A stretch of 64,000 bases of DNA from an uncultured Sulfitobacter sp. (GTDB taxonomy: Bacteria > Pseudomonadota > Alphaproteobacteria > Rhodobacterales > Rhodobacteraceae). The translations under genes were made by a program, and so were the position numbers. The notes beneath the pieces are model-generated. The model was not told the DNA's origin. It searched no databases and saw only the letters and a list, made by a program, of their open reading frames with translations. Where the stretch lies: NCBI RefSeq assembly GCF_947500075.1, contig NZ_CANMQS010000003.1:496001-560000 (forward strand). Direction: 5' to 3'. Of the stretch, positions 41,031-49,654 are shown one piece after another (the stretch's first letter is position 1; each line of letters starts with the position of its first letter).

Positions 41031-44000
41031 ATGGCGTTCCGGTCCTTCATAAGTACCTCGACAGAGTGGTTGCCGCGATTGCTTTTGCAGGTTGTCGCGA
41101 CAGCGTTCTTTGTGACGTTGCCGATGGCCCAGACCGCTGAGACGCAAACGGTCGAGAACATTCAGTTCGGCATCATGTCCGAGGAAGGTGTGACCCGCAC
41201 GCTGGAGGATTGGTCGCCCATGGTGGCGGTCCTGAATGAAAATGCCGCCGCCCAAGGTGTGCCTTATCGCTTCAGCATGACACCGATCGCGGATACCGCG
41301 TTTTTGCAACATCTGTCGGATGGCCGGATTGATATCTTCGTGGGTGATCCGGCATCCTTTGTCGCTGCTGAGGTCGAAGAAGGGGCGCGGGCCATTCTGT
41401 CGATGGCACACATGTGGGAAGGGCGGAGCTATGATCAGACCGGTGCGCTGATCTTTACCCGCGCTGACAGTGCCATCCGGTCCATCGAAGACCTGCGTGG
41501 CAAAAGTTTGATGGCCGTTGATGAGAATGAACTGACAGGGTGGAAAGTCGCCAAACAGGAATTTCGCAAGTACCGGATGGAGCCGTCAAGCGCTCTGTCA
41601 GATCTCATGTTTTCTGGCGGGAACCAGCGGGAAGTTGTTTATGCCGTGCAGGAAGGCTTGGTGGATGCAGGCGTGGTCCGCGCAGGTCTGCTGGAACGGC
41701 TCGCGGTAGCCGGTGTTGTCGACCTCGCGGAATTCCGTGCTGTCGCGCCGATGTCGCATGTCGATTTTCCGTTCATGGTCAGCACACCGCTTTACCCCGA
41801 TTGGGCCTTGGCCGCGATGCCAAATGTGCCGGATGAGGCTTTGGCCCTTGTCATCAACGCCTACCTTGATCTGGATGTCACAAGCCCTGAAGTGCAGGCG
41901 ACGGGCGGGAAAGTCTGGCAAGCCCCGCAGAACTATCAGGCGGTGCATGAATTGCTGATCTCATTGCGTGCACGTCCTTATGAAAACTATCTGCGCCAGG
42001 CCGCGGCGCGGATTTTCAACGCCTACAGATGGCCGTTCATTGGCCTTGGTGCCGTGCTCTTTTTCTCATTGGTTTTCCTGGTGTTTGAGCTGCGCCGCAA
42101 CGCCAAACTGGCCGAAGCGCGCAAGGATGTTCTGAAGTCCGAGGTTCGCTCAAAGCAGTTCTACCGCAATGCGGTTGAGGACCACACGGTGTTCTGCATG
42201 CTGACGCAGGACGGTAATATTTCACACGTCAATCAGCGGATGCTGGATACGCTGGGCCGGGATCGGACGGGGCTGGTGAAACGCCCCCTGACGGAAATCC
42301 TGCGGGATACAGAGCATGAGCAGCTTGAGCAGGAAATCATGAAATCCATGAATTCCTGCGTCCCATGGCAAGGGGCATTGCAGCTAACCAAGGGGGATGG
42401 CAGCGCGGCTTGGGTTCAATGTACGTTTATTCCCGTCACCAGCGCCTCTGACAAACTGAGCGAGATTGCAATCGTTGCCTCCGATGTGACGGAAACCCGT
42501 TCAGGTGTTTCGGAGGAACGTTTCAACAATGCGCTGGAGCTGTCGGAAGATCAGGTTGTTGTTCTGCGGCCGGAGACGCTTGATATCCTCTATGCAAATG
42601 TCGCAGCATCCAACACCTTGTTCTGGAACCGGTTCGGGAAGGATTGGAAGGGCAAGACCGCGAAAGACTTCATCACTGAGGAAGACTACGACTCGCTGAA
42701 ACTTTGTTGTGAAGCGGTGATCGAAGGGCCGCAGCGGCGCGTGACATGGGAAGCGGAAGCCAAGAACGACGTCACGTTTGAGATCAGCCTTGAATACGTG
42801 CAGCCGGAGGATGATGAGCCCCGGTTGATTGCGATCTATCGCGACATCTCTGAGCGGAAGTTGATCGAGAAAGCCAAGACGGAGTTCATTGCGACCATCA
42901 GCCATGAATTGCGCACGCCGCTGACCTCCATGAAAGGCGCCTTTGGTCTGGTGACCTCTGGCATGGTCGGGGATGTGCCGGAAAAGATGAAAGGGCTGGT
43001 GGGCATTGCATCCACAAACTGCGACCGCTTGATCACGCTGATCAATGACATTCTCGACCTTGAAAAGATCGAAGCGGGCAAGATGACATTCACGATGTCC
43101 AATTTTGACCTGAACGAACTTGTGGAAACGGCGCTGGAATCCAACCAGTATTATGCGGACACACTTGGCGTCACTGTTGCGCGCGAAGAAAAACCCGGTG
43201 GGACGAACTACATGACGTTCGGGGACCGGATGCGTCTGACGCAGGTGATGGACAATCTGATGTCGAACGCCGCAAAATTCTCTGAAAAGGGCGAAGTTGT
43301 CCACGTGGGGCTAGAGGAGATGGACGACCGGTTGCGGATCAGCATCCGCGACACAGGCAGCGGCATTCCGGAAGCGGCGCAGGCACAGATCTTCGACAAG
43401 TTCACGCAGGCAGACAGCTCTGACACGCGGGCAAAAGGCGGTACCGGTCTGGGTCTGTCCATCGTCAAACTGATTGTTGAGAGCCATCAGGGGGATGTGC
43501 ATTTCAACAGTGTCGAAGGTGAAGGCACCGAGTTCTTTGTGGATCTGCCAAAGGTTGAAGGCGAAGAGGTAATCCCGATCCCACGCACAGCCAACGGGGA
43601 TGTCCTGCCGTCCGCAAATGCAATTCAGATGGTGCCTGAGGTTGTCTCTGCGGCTTCCACCATTCCGAAGACAGCGATTGAACGTCTGGTTGCAAGGCTC
43701 GGTGATGCAGCCGACGACGTTAAGGTAGAGCAGAACCACATTACCGCGCAGCAGGTCGCCAACGGGAAAGGTGTGATGGGCAATTCCACCGTGCTCAACT
43801 GGATCAACATGCAGGATCGGGGGCTCTTGTCCCAACTGCTTGAAAACGGCGACATGGAGAATTGCGAAATTGCGATTGTGGAGTTCTCCAATCCCAACGG
43901 GCCAAAGGGGGCGTTTGTCACCGCGTCTGATACGCTTGGAGCCTGGATCGCGGATTGTGACGATCTGATCGTGCGCAAGAGCGCTGAAAAGATATCCGTG

Positions 44001-44300
44001 CTCAGCGTCACAGATGACTATGAACTCGCGGAAATCCTGAAAAAGCAGAACAAACCTGCGGTGGCAAACCATGTCTTTTCAAAGGATACCGGCATGGCCA
44101 AGAAGGGTGATGCCATCGCAAAATATGGCCTGATGAATGATGCGTCTGTCACGCTGCTTGCTCCGATCAAAGGCCGTGGTTTCCCGGAAAGCTGGCCGCT
44201 GACCGTATTTGTTCAACGCCATGAAGCTGCGAAATCCGCGGCCGGCGTGGTATCAAAATTCTCAAGTGGAGGAGGACGCAGCGCGCGCCGTGCGTCCTGA
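41031..44300 (+). CDS. Membrane histidine kinase with PhnD-like periplasmic sensor
   Basis: The 1089-residue protein has an N-terminal signal anchor (about residues 14-34), a periplasmic substrate-binding-like domain of the PhnD/phosphonate-binding type (about 43-325; FGIMSEEGVTRTLEDWSPMV and DGRIDIFVGDPASFVA), a membrane helix (334-355), two PAS-like domains (about 375-480 and 500-605), HisKA with H625 in ISHELRTPL, an HATPase domain (about 730-838; NLMSNAAKFSE, DTGSGIPE, GTGLGLSIV), and a C-terminal region of about 245 residues that I cannot assign. There is no clear receiver domain with phosphoacceptor Asp, which explains the need for the separate Hpt and response regulator genes upstream. 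The ligand of the sensor is unknown. Confidence 0.88.
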   Translation: MAFRSFISTSTEWLPRLLLQVVATAFFVTLPMAQTAETQTVENIQFGIMSEEGVTRTLEDWSPMVAVLNENAAAQGVPYRFSMTPIADTAFLQHLSDGRIDIFVGDPASFVAAEVEEGARAILSMAHMWEGRSYDQTGALIFTRADSAIRSIEDLRGKSLMAVDENELTGWKVAKQEFRKYRMEPSSALSDLMFSGGNQREVVYAVQEGLVDAGVVRAGLLERLAVAGVVDLAEFRAVAPMSHVDFPFMVSTPLYPDWALAAMPNVPDEALALVINAYLDLDVTSPEVQATGGKVWQAPQNYQAVHELLISLRARPYENYLRQAAARIFNAYRWPFIGLGAVLFFSLVFLVFELRRNAKLAEARKDVLKSEVRSKQFYRNAVEDHTVFCMLTQDGNISHVNQRMLDTLGRDRTGLVKRPLTEILRDTEHEQLEQEIMKSMNSCVPWQGALQLTKGDGSAAWVQCTFIPVTSASDKLSEIAIVASDVTETRSGVSEERFNNALELSEDQVVVLRPETLDILYANVAASNTLFWNRFGKDWKGKTAKDFITEEDYDSLKLCCEAVIEGPQRRVTWEAEAKNDVTFEISLEYVQPEDDEPRLIAIYRDISERKLIEKAKTEFIATISHELRTPLTSMKGAFGLVTSGMVGDVPEKMKGLVGIASTNCDRLITLINDILDLEKIEAGKMTFTMSNFDLNELVETALESNQYYADTLGVTVAREEKPGGTNYMTFGDRMRLTQVMDNLMSNAAKFSEKGEVVHVGLEEMDDRLRISIRDTGSGIPEAAQAQIFDKFTQADSSDTRAKGGTGLGLSIVKLIVESHQGDVHFNSVEGEGTEFFVDLPKVEGEEVIPIPRTANGDVLPSANAIQMVPEVVSAASTIPKTAIERLVARLGDAADDVKVEQNHITAQQVANGKGVMGNSTVLNWINMQDRGLLSQLLENGDMENCEIAIVEFSNPNGPKGAFVTASDTLGAWIADCDDLIVRKSAEKISVLSVTDDYELAEILKKQNKPAVANHVFSKDTGMAKKGDAIAKYGLMNDASVTLLAPIKGRGFPESWPLTVFVQRHEAAKSAAGVVSKFSSGGGRSARRAS

Positions 44301-44397
44301 CGCCAGAGGTTGGACAAAGATGCTGCTTCACCATCCCACAACGGCATGTTCAAAAATACGCTGGAGGATGTGATGGCTCTGTCGCGGGTCAGGTGCT

Positions 44398-44835
44398 TCA
44401 GGTCTTGCCGGACTTCTTAAGCAGATAGAGCGCGCGGTTGGCGTCATCCAATTCCTGAACTTCGCTCCGCTCTGCGTGTTGCTTGATCTCCTGAACGGTC
44501 TGGCCCTTCACCGCTTCATTCGTCTTGACGTCTCTGAACGCCTCAAGCAGCTGTCCCTCTATCGCGCTTGCCCTGTCCTCCAGCTCAGCGAGCTGTGCTG
44601 CCAGGTGTTGCTGGCGACGGTCCGCTGACTGGAGGTAGCCGGACAGGAAGGCGTAGCTGTCCGAGGTGGTGTTTGCCGCCTCGAATGCCACCTGTTCTGA
44701 CAAGGCGGATTGTTCTGCCGTGATATCCGCCTGCTGCGCACGCAGTTCGGACAATTCGGCGCCAATGGTTTCAAGCGTATGGGTCTTCACCCGGTGGACC
44801 AGATTGAGAGATGCGAGCCGCCGGGTTGAAGACAT
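44398..44835 (-). CDS. Coiled-coil protein downstream of motA, FliJ-like candidate
   Basis: The 145-residue protein is a nearly continuous coiled coil rich in A, E, L, Q and R, with no cysteine and no membrane segment. Size, helical content and place next to motA (3 bp after the motA stop) recall FliJ, the export-ATPase stalk protein, but I see no sequence motif that proves it, and fliI is not in the window. It is transcribed with motA. The function remains open: FliJ analogue, stator chaperone, or unrelated coiled coil. Confidence 0.65.
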   Translation of the reverse strand: MSSTRRLASLNLVHRVKTHTLETIGAELSELRAQQADITAEQSALSEQVAFEAANTTSDSYAFLSGYLQSADRRQQHLAAQLAELEDRASAIEGQLLEAFRDVKTNEAVKGQTVQEIKQHAERSEVQELDDANRALYLLKKSGKT

Positions 44836-44838
44836 AGG

Positions 44839-45708
44839 TTACGCCGCCTGAGGGATGGACTGCCGCGCTTCTTCCATCTCATAGAAGGAAGGCTGCAACA
44901 GCGTCGGGATAGAGCCACGCCCGATCTCTGTGCAGATTGTGGGCGAATGATTGTGCAGGATCGCGATGAAGATGTCGCGGATCACAGCGTAGAAGATGCC
45001 GTCCTGCTCTTCAATGGCTTCCAGCCGGTTCGCAATGGGTGCGACAAAAAGATAGGCAAGGAAAACGCCAAGGAAAGTACCCACAAGCGCGCCCCCGATC
45101 ATCAGGCCCAGAACGGCAGGGGGTTTATCAATGGAGGCCATCGTTTTGATCACGCCCAAAACGGCCGCAACAATCCCGATCGCCGGAAGCGCGTCACCGA
45201 CAACGGTCAGACCATGCGGTGCGACCAGCGCTTCGTGATGGTGCTTTTTGAGCTTGCGGTTGATGACATCTTCGAACTGGTAGGGGTCGTCAAACTGCAA
45301 GGCCAGCAAACGGAAGCTATCGGTGATCAGATCGATTGCAAAGTGATCCTTCTGAATCTTCGGGTATTCCGAGAAAATCGAGCTTTCCGTCGGATTTTCA
45401 ATGTGTTCATCCAAGGCAAGCATGCCATCTGTCCGGTAGATCTTTGCCAGAGTGAACATCAGGTTCAACAGATCGATGTAGTCTTTGCTCTTCCACTTGG
45501 GGCCTTTGAAGGCCTTCAGCAACGACTTGCCAGCGCCCAGAATATTGGCAAATGAGTTTGCCGCGATGAAGGAGCCAAGGGCGGCGCCGCCGATCATCAT
45601 GCCTTCGAAAGGCAAGGCGTGCATGATGATGCCCATCTCGCCGCCTGACAGCATATAGCCGCCAAAAACCATGCCCATTACGACGGCAAATCCAATAAGA
45701 ATCGTCAT
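44839..45708 (-). CDS. motA: Flagellar stator protein MotA
   Basis: MotA forms, with MotB, the proton channel of the flagellar stator. The 289-residue sequence has four membrane helices (about 3-20, 35-55, 165-190 and 200-222; ALPAIGIVAAVLGVIKTM and LMIGGALVGTFLGVFLAYLFVAP) and the conserved cytoplasmic loop with KAFKGPKWKSKDYIDLLNLMFTL near residue 65. The family-conserved prolines near the cytoplasmic end of helix 3 are present. It is encoded on the minus strand upstream of the coiled-coil gene, and divergently from the uncharacterised gene at 45864. motB is encoded separately 0.7 kb away, not directly after motA. Confidence 0.95.
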   Translation of the reverse strand: MTILIGFAVVMGMVFGGYMLSGGEMGIIMHALPFEGMMIGGAALGSFIAANSFANILGAGKSLLKAFKGPKWKSKDYIDLLNLMFTLAKIYRTDGMLALDEHIENPTESSIFSEYPKIQKDHFAIDLITDSFRLLALQFDDPYQFEDVINRKLKKHHHEALVAPHGLTVVGDALPAIGIVAAVLGVIKTMASIDKPPAVLGLMIGGALVGTFLGVFLAYLFVAPIANRLEAIEEQDGIFYAVIRDIFIAILHNHSPTICTEIGRGSIPTLLQPSFYEMEEARQSIPQAA

Positions 45709-45863
45709 TTTCGGTGTTTCCTGCTGCTCTTGCTTTTTGTGCTCGTTTTTCGGTAATTCTGTGTAGGTGAAGTATAAAAATCAACTTACAAATGAAAAAC
45801 CGCTTCTAATTTTGGGGTTTGGGACTAAAATGCAATCAGTTGTTGATTTGGGGATGTGACAAC

Positions 45864-46412
45864 ATGGATAAGTCAGGCAGTAGACTTGTTGTTTTGGTGG
45901 ATGGGACGGACGTGAAGCACATCTTCGCGTCCTGGCCCCAGGATATCTGCCTTGCTGTCTGTCTGGACCCGTCCGGCGATTGCTCCATGGTGGTGTTTCA
46001 CCGGCAGGAGCGTCCCGCCATTGCCAGGCATCTGATTGCGGTGCTTGGCTGGCCAACGGAGGAGACGCTCTTTGTCCCCCGCGTTGATGGATTTGAAACG
46101 CGGCAGTTCCTCTATTCCGACGAACGGCGGTTGATGGCTTTGGTAAGCTGCAATCCCGATATCCTGGAAGAGGCGCATGACTACGCGGTGAACTACACCT
46201 ATGCGCTGGAGGAAGGGTTGGATCCGCTGCGGATGCTTGGCCACGACGCGCCTTCGGAGGACGCCCCGCTGAGCGATGAAGTTCAGGAAGTGTTGACCAA
46301 GACCGGTCGACGACCGGTTGTGCCGGATTTCCTGCGCCGCTCTGCCGAGAATGCAAAGCGGGCGAAGTTCGCATCGGTGCGGAAGGTGGGTTTTGCAGCA
46401 TTGACTGGATAA
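45864..46412 (+). CDS. Uncharacterised protein encoded between motA and motB
   Basis: I start at the ATG at 45864; an upstream TTG is possible in the same frame but lacks a ribosome site. The 182-residue protein has no membrane segment and no recognised domain. It has a hydrophobic N-terminal strand LVVLVDGTDVKHIF, a middle region GFETRQFLYSDERRLMALVSCN, and a charged C terminus rich in K and R. It is transcribed divergently from motA and converges with motB (8 bp gap). Conservation of this placement would suggest a flagellar function, but I have no evidence for a mechanism. Confidence 0.6.
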   Translation: MDKSGSRLVVLVDGTDVKHIFASWPQDICLAVCLDPSGDCSMVVFHRQERPAIARHLIAVLGWPTEETLFVPRVDGFETRQFLYSDERRLMALVSCNPDILEEAHDYAVNYTYALEEGLDPLRMLGHDAPSEDAPLSDEVQEVLTKTGRRPVVPDFLRRSAENAKRAKFASVRKVGFAALTG

Positions 46413-46420
46413 CCTTTCGC

Positions 46421-47614
46421 TTAGCGGAGCGCGTTGCGGAGGTTGTTGAAGACCTCCTTGTCAGCGGTTGGCACGACAGCCGGAGCGGTTTCGATTTTCA
46501 CTTCAGTTTCAGTCGAGACTGTCTTTTCCGTTTTTATATCAACAGCTTGTGCCTCAGTTGCGGGTTCTTCCGTTGCCATCGCCGTGTCTTCAGCCACCGG
46601 GCCGCTGTTTGCGGATGTGTTGTACTGCACCATGATGGAGATGCGGCGGTTTGATGGGTCCTTTGGGTCATCCGGTACAAGCAAATCAGTATCGGCAAGG
46701 CCAGACACGCGCACGATGCGGTCTTGCGTGACGCCCGTCCCCAGAAATACCCGCCGCGTCGCATTTGCGCGGTCCGACGACAGATCCCAGTTGTCATAGG
46801 CAGTGCTGTCGGCGAAGGGCACAGCATCCGTATGGCCTGAAATGACGATCTTGTTCGGCAGATCGGCAAGCGACTCACCAAGGTTGGTCATCAGTACTTC
46901 TGTGCTGCCAATCATTTCGGCGCGCCCGCTCTGGAACATTGGTTGCCCTTCCTGATCGATGATCTGGATGTGCAGGCCTTCGGGGGTTTCCTCGAAAATC
47001 ACGCTTTGCTGCAACTGATCCAGCTCAGGACTGGCTTGAATGGCTTGCAAGATCTCGTTCTGAAGCTCTTCGAATTTGGCGTCATCGGCGGCATGCAGCG
47101 ATTCAGCACCGTCTATGCTGTCTTCCGACTGGCCTGCGGCGGCACCTGACATGCCTTCAACCGCATCTTCCATCTTTTGGTCTGTTTCCTGCGTGCTGCC
47201 AGCGGAGGGCGCCTGTTTCACGCCATCATGGCTGGTCGCCGCGGCTTCATTTGGCTCGTCATTTGGTGTGACATCCCGGATTTCCCAGGTTGCGGGCGTC
47301 GGATCGTCAATCGCGCCCAGCTCTGAGCCGCGCGCAACGATTGATCCATTTGACGCAGACAGGGTGCCTGGCGGTCCGATGGTTGCGCCATCAAGGACAC
47401 CACTTCCGCCTGGAAGCGTTGCATCTGTAAAGTATTGTGCGATCCCCTTAAGCGCCTGCTCGTCAGAGCTGGCCAGGATCCACATCAAGAGGAAGAACGC
47501 CATCATCGCGGTCATGAAGTCCGCATAGGCAACTTTCCAGCCACCACCATGGTGACCGCCGCCCTCAATGACTTCGACCTTCTTGAAAATCTTCGGCTGC
47601 TCTGCTGCTGCCAT
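46421..47614 (-). CDS. motB: Flagellar stator protein MotB
   Basis: MotB anchors the stator to peptidoglycan and carries the proton-binding aspartate. Here it is D32 in KVAYADFMTAMMAFFLLMWIL, the single membrane helix near residues 26-48. A linker of about 150 residues, acidic and rich in alanine, serine and threonine, leads to the OmpA-type peptidoglycan-binding domain (about residues 210-330) with NKIVISGHTDAVPFA near residue 248 and the conserved NRRISIMVQYN near residue 322. A C-terminal extension of about 70 residues rich in E, T and A follows, which is unusual for MotB. It is separated from motA by the gene at 45864. Confidence 0.94.
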   Translation of the reverse strand: MAAAEQPKIFKKVEVIEGGGHHGGGWKVAYADFMTAMMAFFLLMWILASSDEQALKGIAQYFTDATLPGGSGVLDGATIGPPGTLSASNGSIVARGSELGAIDDPTPATWEIRDVTPNDEPNEAAATSHDGVKQAPSAGSTQETDQKMEDAVEGMSGAAAGQSEDSIDGAESLHAADDAKFEELQNEILQAIQASPELDQLQQSVIFEETPEGLHIQIIDQEGQPMFQSGRAEMIGSTEVLMTNLGESLADLPNKIVISGHTDAVPFADSTAYDNWDLSSDRANATRRVFLGTGVTQDRIVRVSGLADTDLLVPDDPKDPSNRRISIMVQYNTSANSGPVAEDTAMATEEPATEAQAVDIKTEKTVSTETEVKIETAPAVVPTADKEVFNNLRNALR

Positions 47615-47747
47615 CTGCTCTGCCTCATGTCCGTCGAATCTATCGATCGTTCATTCGGCGCGCTTCTGCAGCACCGGTTTAGGCAAGTTATTGCGATGGA
47701 TTGCGTTTGCTGGAGGGCTGGATTGTGATTTTAGTGTGACGCAGTTT

Positions 47748-48215
47748 TCAGGCGGACGAGCTGTCCGCTTCGGTCACGCCAGCAGCGCGTGTGTAGCGGC
47801 CCAGACCAATACGCTTGGCATATTCTGCCTTACGCACAGAATAGTTGGGCGCAACAAGCGGATGGTCTTCGGGAAGGCCGAGCTTGAGACGATACTGCTC
47901 TTCGGTGAGCCCATGTTCCGCTTTCAGGTGCCGTTTCAACATGGTGAATGACCGACCACAGCACAGGCAGACCACGGTTTCGTCTGTGACTGAGTCTTCG
48001 ATCGGAACAGCGGGTGTAATGGTAAGCGGTTTCGCAGATTGTGACCCTGCGGCCATGTCGATCAAGGTGGCACTGCCGAGATCCTGTTCAACATGACCAT
48101 CGAGGCTTCGGATGAGTTCAAGGATATCCTTGACCGTCGCGCTTTCCCGAGACGCATAGGCTGATACGATGCGTATCATCGCTTCTGACATCGCTGACTG
48201 AGCAACATTCTTCAT
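47748..48215 (-). CDS. MucR/Ros-family zinc-finger regulator
   Basis: The 155-residue protein matches the Ros/MucR family, which controls motility, exopolysaccharide and virulence genes in Alphaproteobacteria. The zinc ligands are C83, C86, H96 and H101 in a Cys-x2-Cys-x9-His-x4-His arrangement within CLCCGRSFTMLKRHLKAEH, followed by the characteristic GLTEEQYRLKLGLP and APNYSVRKAEYAKRIGLGR. I use the ATG at 48215, with GAGGAAG 5 bp upstream, instead of a TTG six codons earlier. Its position between motB and the flagellar regulators makes control of flagellar or surface genes likely. Confidence 0.9.
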   Translation of the reverse strand: MKNVAQSAMSEAMIRIVSAYASRESATVKDILELIRSLDGHVEQDLGSATLIDMAAGSQSAKPLTITPAVPIEDSVTDETVVCLCCGRSFTMLKRHLKAEHGLTEEQYRLKLGLPEDHPLVAPNYSVRKAEYAKRIGLGRYTRAAGVTEADSSSA

Positions 48216-48444
48216 CTTTACTTCCTCGTTCAACTACAAGTGCGAAACATAAACAGAGGCGTCATGAGATATGCACTATTCATGATCTGGAGCGACTATT
48301 GAGACGAAAATCCTCAATGACAAGAAGAAAGGTCTGTTAGTTGTTGTATCGGCGAAATTTCGACCATGGCGCGCATGGTTAGCGAAAAAGCGCTTACTTT
48401 TGACAAGATTGGTGGTTCCCGTGTTGGACGTGCCCCTGGTTTTG

Positions 48445-48666
48445 TCACGACAGAAGTTTGCACAACTGGTCGTTTGTCATCTTGTCCTTGTCGTCGTCTG
48501 GTCGGGGCTGTTGGATGAAATCCTGTTCCTGAAGGAAAGAATGGGCGCTTTCCAAAATGGCACGGGAGTAGGGATCGAGTGCGTCCTGACGCACGAGCGA
48601 ATCGAGCCGAACTGCCGCCTCAAAGGCGATATTTCGTGATGTGTTCGGGTGGTTTGTAGATGCCAT
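48445..48666 (-). CDS. Small uncharacterised protein
   Basis: This 73-residue frame has an ATG with a weak AGGC-type site upstream and a plausible protein composition, including a helix NIAFEAAVRLDSLVRQDAL and an aromatic-poor, acidic C terminus. I recognise no family. It lies upstream of the MucR-like gene on the same strand, and no better frame covers 48216-48937. It might be a real small gene or a chance frame; the opposite-strand frame at the same place is hydrophobic and looks like a shadow. Confidence 0.4.
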   Translation of the reverse strand: MASTNHPNTSRNIAFEAAVRLDSLVRQDALDPYSRAILESAHSFLQEQDFIQQPRPDDDKDKMTNDQLCKLLS

Positions 48667-48937
48667 CTTGCCTGCTAACTCAACTTATACTTGGTCAAGC
48701 TTTCTGCTTAACTCAAAACCATAGATAGTCAGCCAAGTTTAAATTATTGTAAATGAATGGGCTGAGGTGTGGTTTTTTGTGAGAGTTCGTGGGTAAGGCG
48801 AGAGAAATGCTGGATATTTCCCAATAATTTTATCATCTTGAACCAGTTGTTAACCATTGTAAACATGGATATGCTTTGGTTCTGAATGGCTCATCTTCGA
48901 TTGTTTCGGAGAAAAGCCTCCTCGTTTGGCCAGCATT

Positions 48938-49654
48938 ATGTCAGTGAATCCTTGTAGTTGTTCTTGTGTGATTCTGTCGCATGATCCGGCGGTTGTGACG
49001 TCGCTGGGCTACCTGTTGCGGGTGGTGTTGCAGTGTGACTGCAAGGTCGTCACGGAAACGGACGATGCGTTTGTGGATCTAGAACCGTATTTCGCACCCG
49101 CGCCAGATGTGTTTTTTGCCTATGCTGATCCTCACAACCAGTCTGCGTTGTCGCAAGTGTCAGCTGTGCGGGACAAAGGGATGCCGACACTCGTCATTGC
49201 GGTGCTCAAGGATCTTCCAGACCTGGGCGCGCAGATGTACGAGGCTGGCGCCGCGGACGTTGTACATTGGCCGGCCGACCTGAAAGAGATCGCGCTGAGG
49301 TTGCGACACCATCTTGGACATAAGTGGGATCCATCCAGGACAATTGATTTGTCTGCCGATTGGGAGGCTGAGTCTTATGTGGCGGACCTCGCGGATTTGA
49401 CGACGGCTGAAGCGCAGATTGTCCGGATCCTGATGGCGAAGGACGGCCGTATCGTGACGCGGGATGAGTTGAGCTTGGCGTTGGACGCGCGTCCCTGGCG
49501 ACATGGCGACCGAAAATTTGATGTCCACATGGCGAAGATTCGCAAGAAACTGCTTGCGGCGTTTGGGTCAAACCTGACGGTTGCAACCATTCGGTCGCGT
49601 GGATATCGGCTGTCGACCAACGGTTCCAACCTGTTCTCTTCCGTGGATGACTGA
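48938..49654 (+). CDS. OmpR-type regulator with degenerate receiver domain
   Basis: The 238-residue protein has an N-terminal receiver-like domain and a C-terminal winged helix of OmpR type (about residues 148-225, TTAEAQIVRILMAKDGRIVTRDEL, and WRHGDRKFDVHMAKIRKKL). The receiver is atypical: the position of the phosphoacceptor aspartate is Y62 in DVFFAYADPH, and the acidic pair at the start is replaced by VILSHDP, so it is not expected to be phosphorylated. Similar regulators (FtcR, Rem) control flagellar genes in Rhizobiales. The ATG at 48938 is my choice because the sequence then starts directly at the domain; a TTG four codons upstream cannot be excluded. Confidence 0.85.
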   Translation: MSVNPCSCSCVILSHDPAVVTSLGYLLRVVLQCDCKVVTETDDAFVDLEPYFAPAPDVFFAYADPHNQSALSQVSAVRDKGMPTLVIAVLKDLPDLGAQMYEAGAADVVHWPADLKEIALRLRHHLGHKWDPSRTIDLSADWEAESYVADLADLTTAEAQIVRILMAKDGRIVTRDELSLALDARPWRHGDRKFDVHMAKIRKKLLAAFGSNLTVATIRSRGYRLSTNGSNLFSSVDD

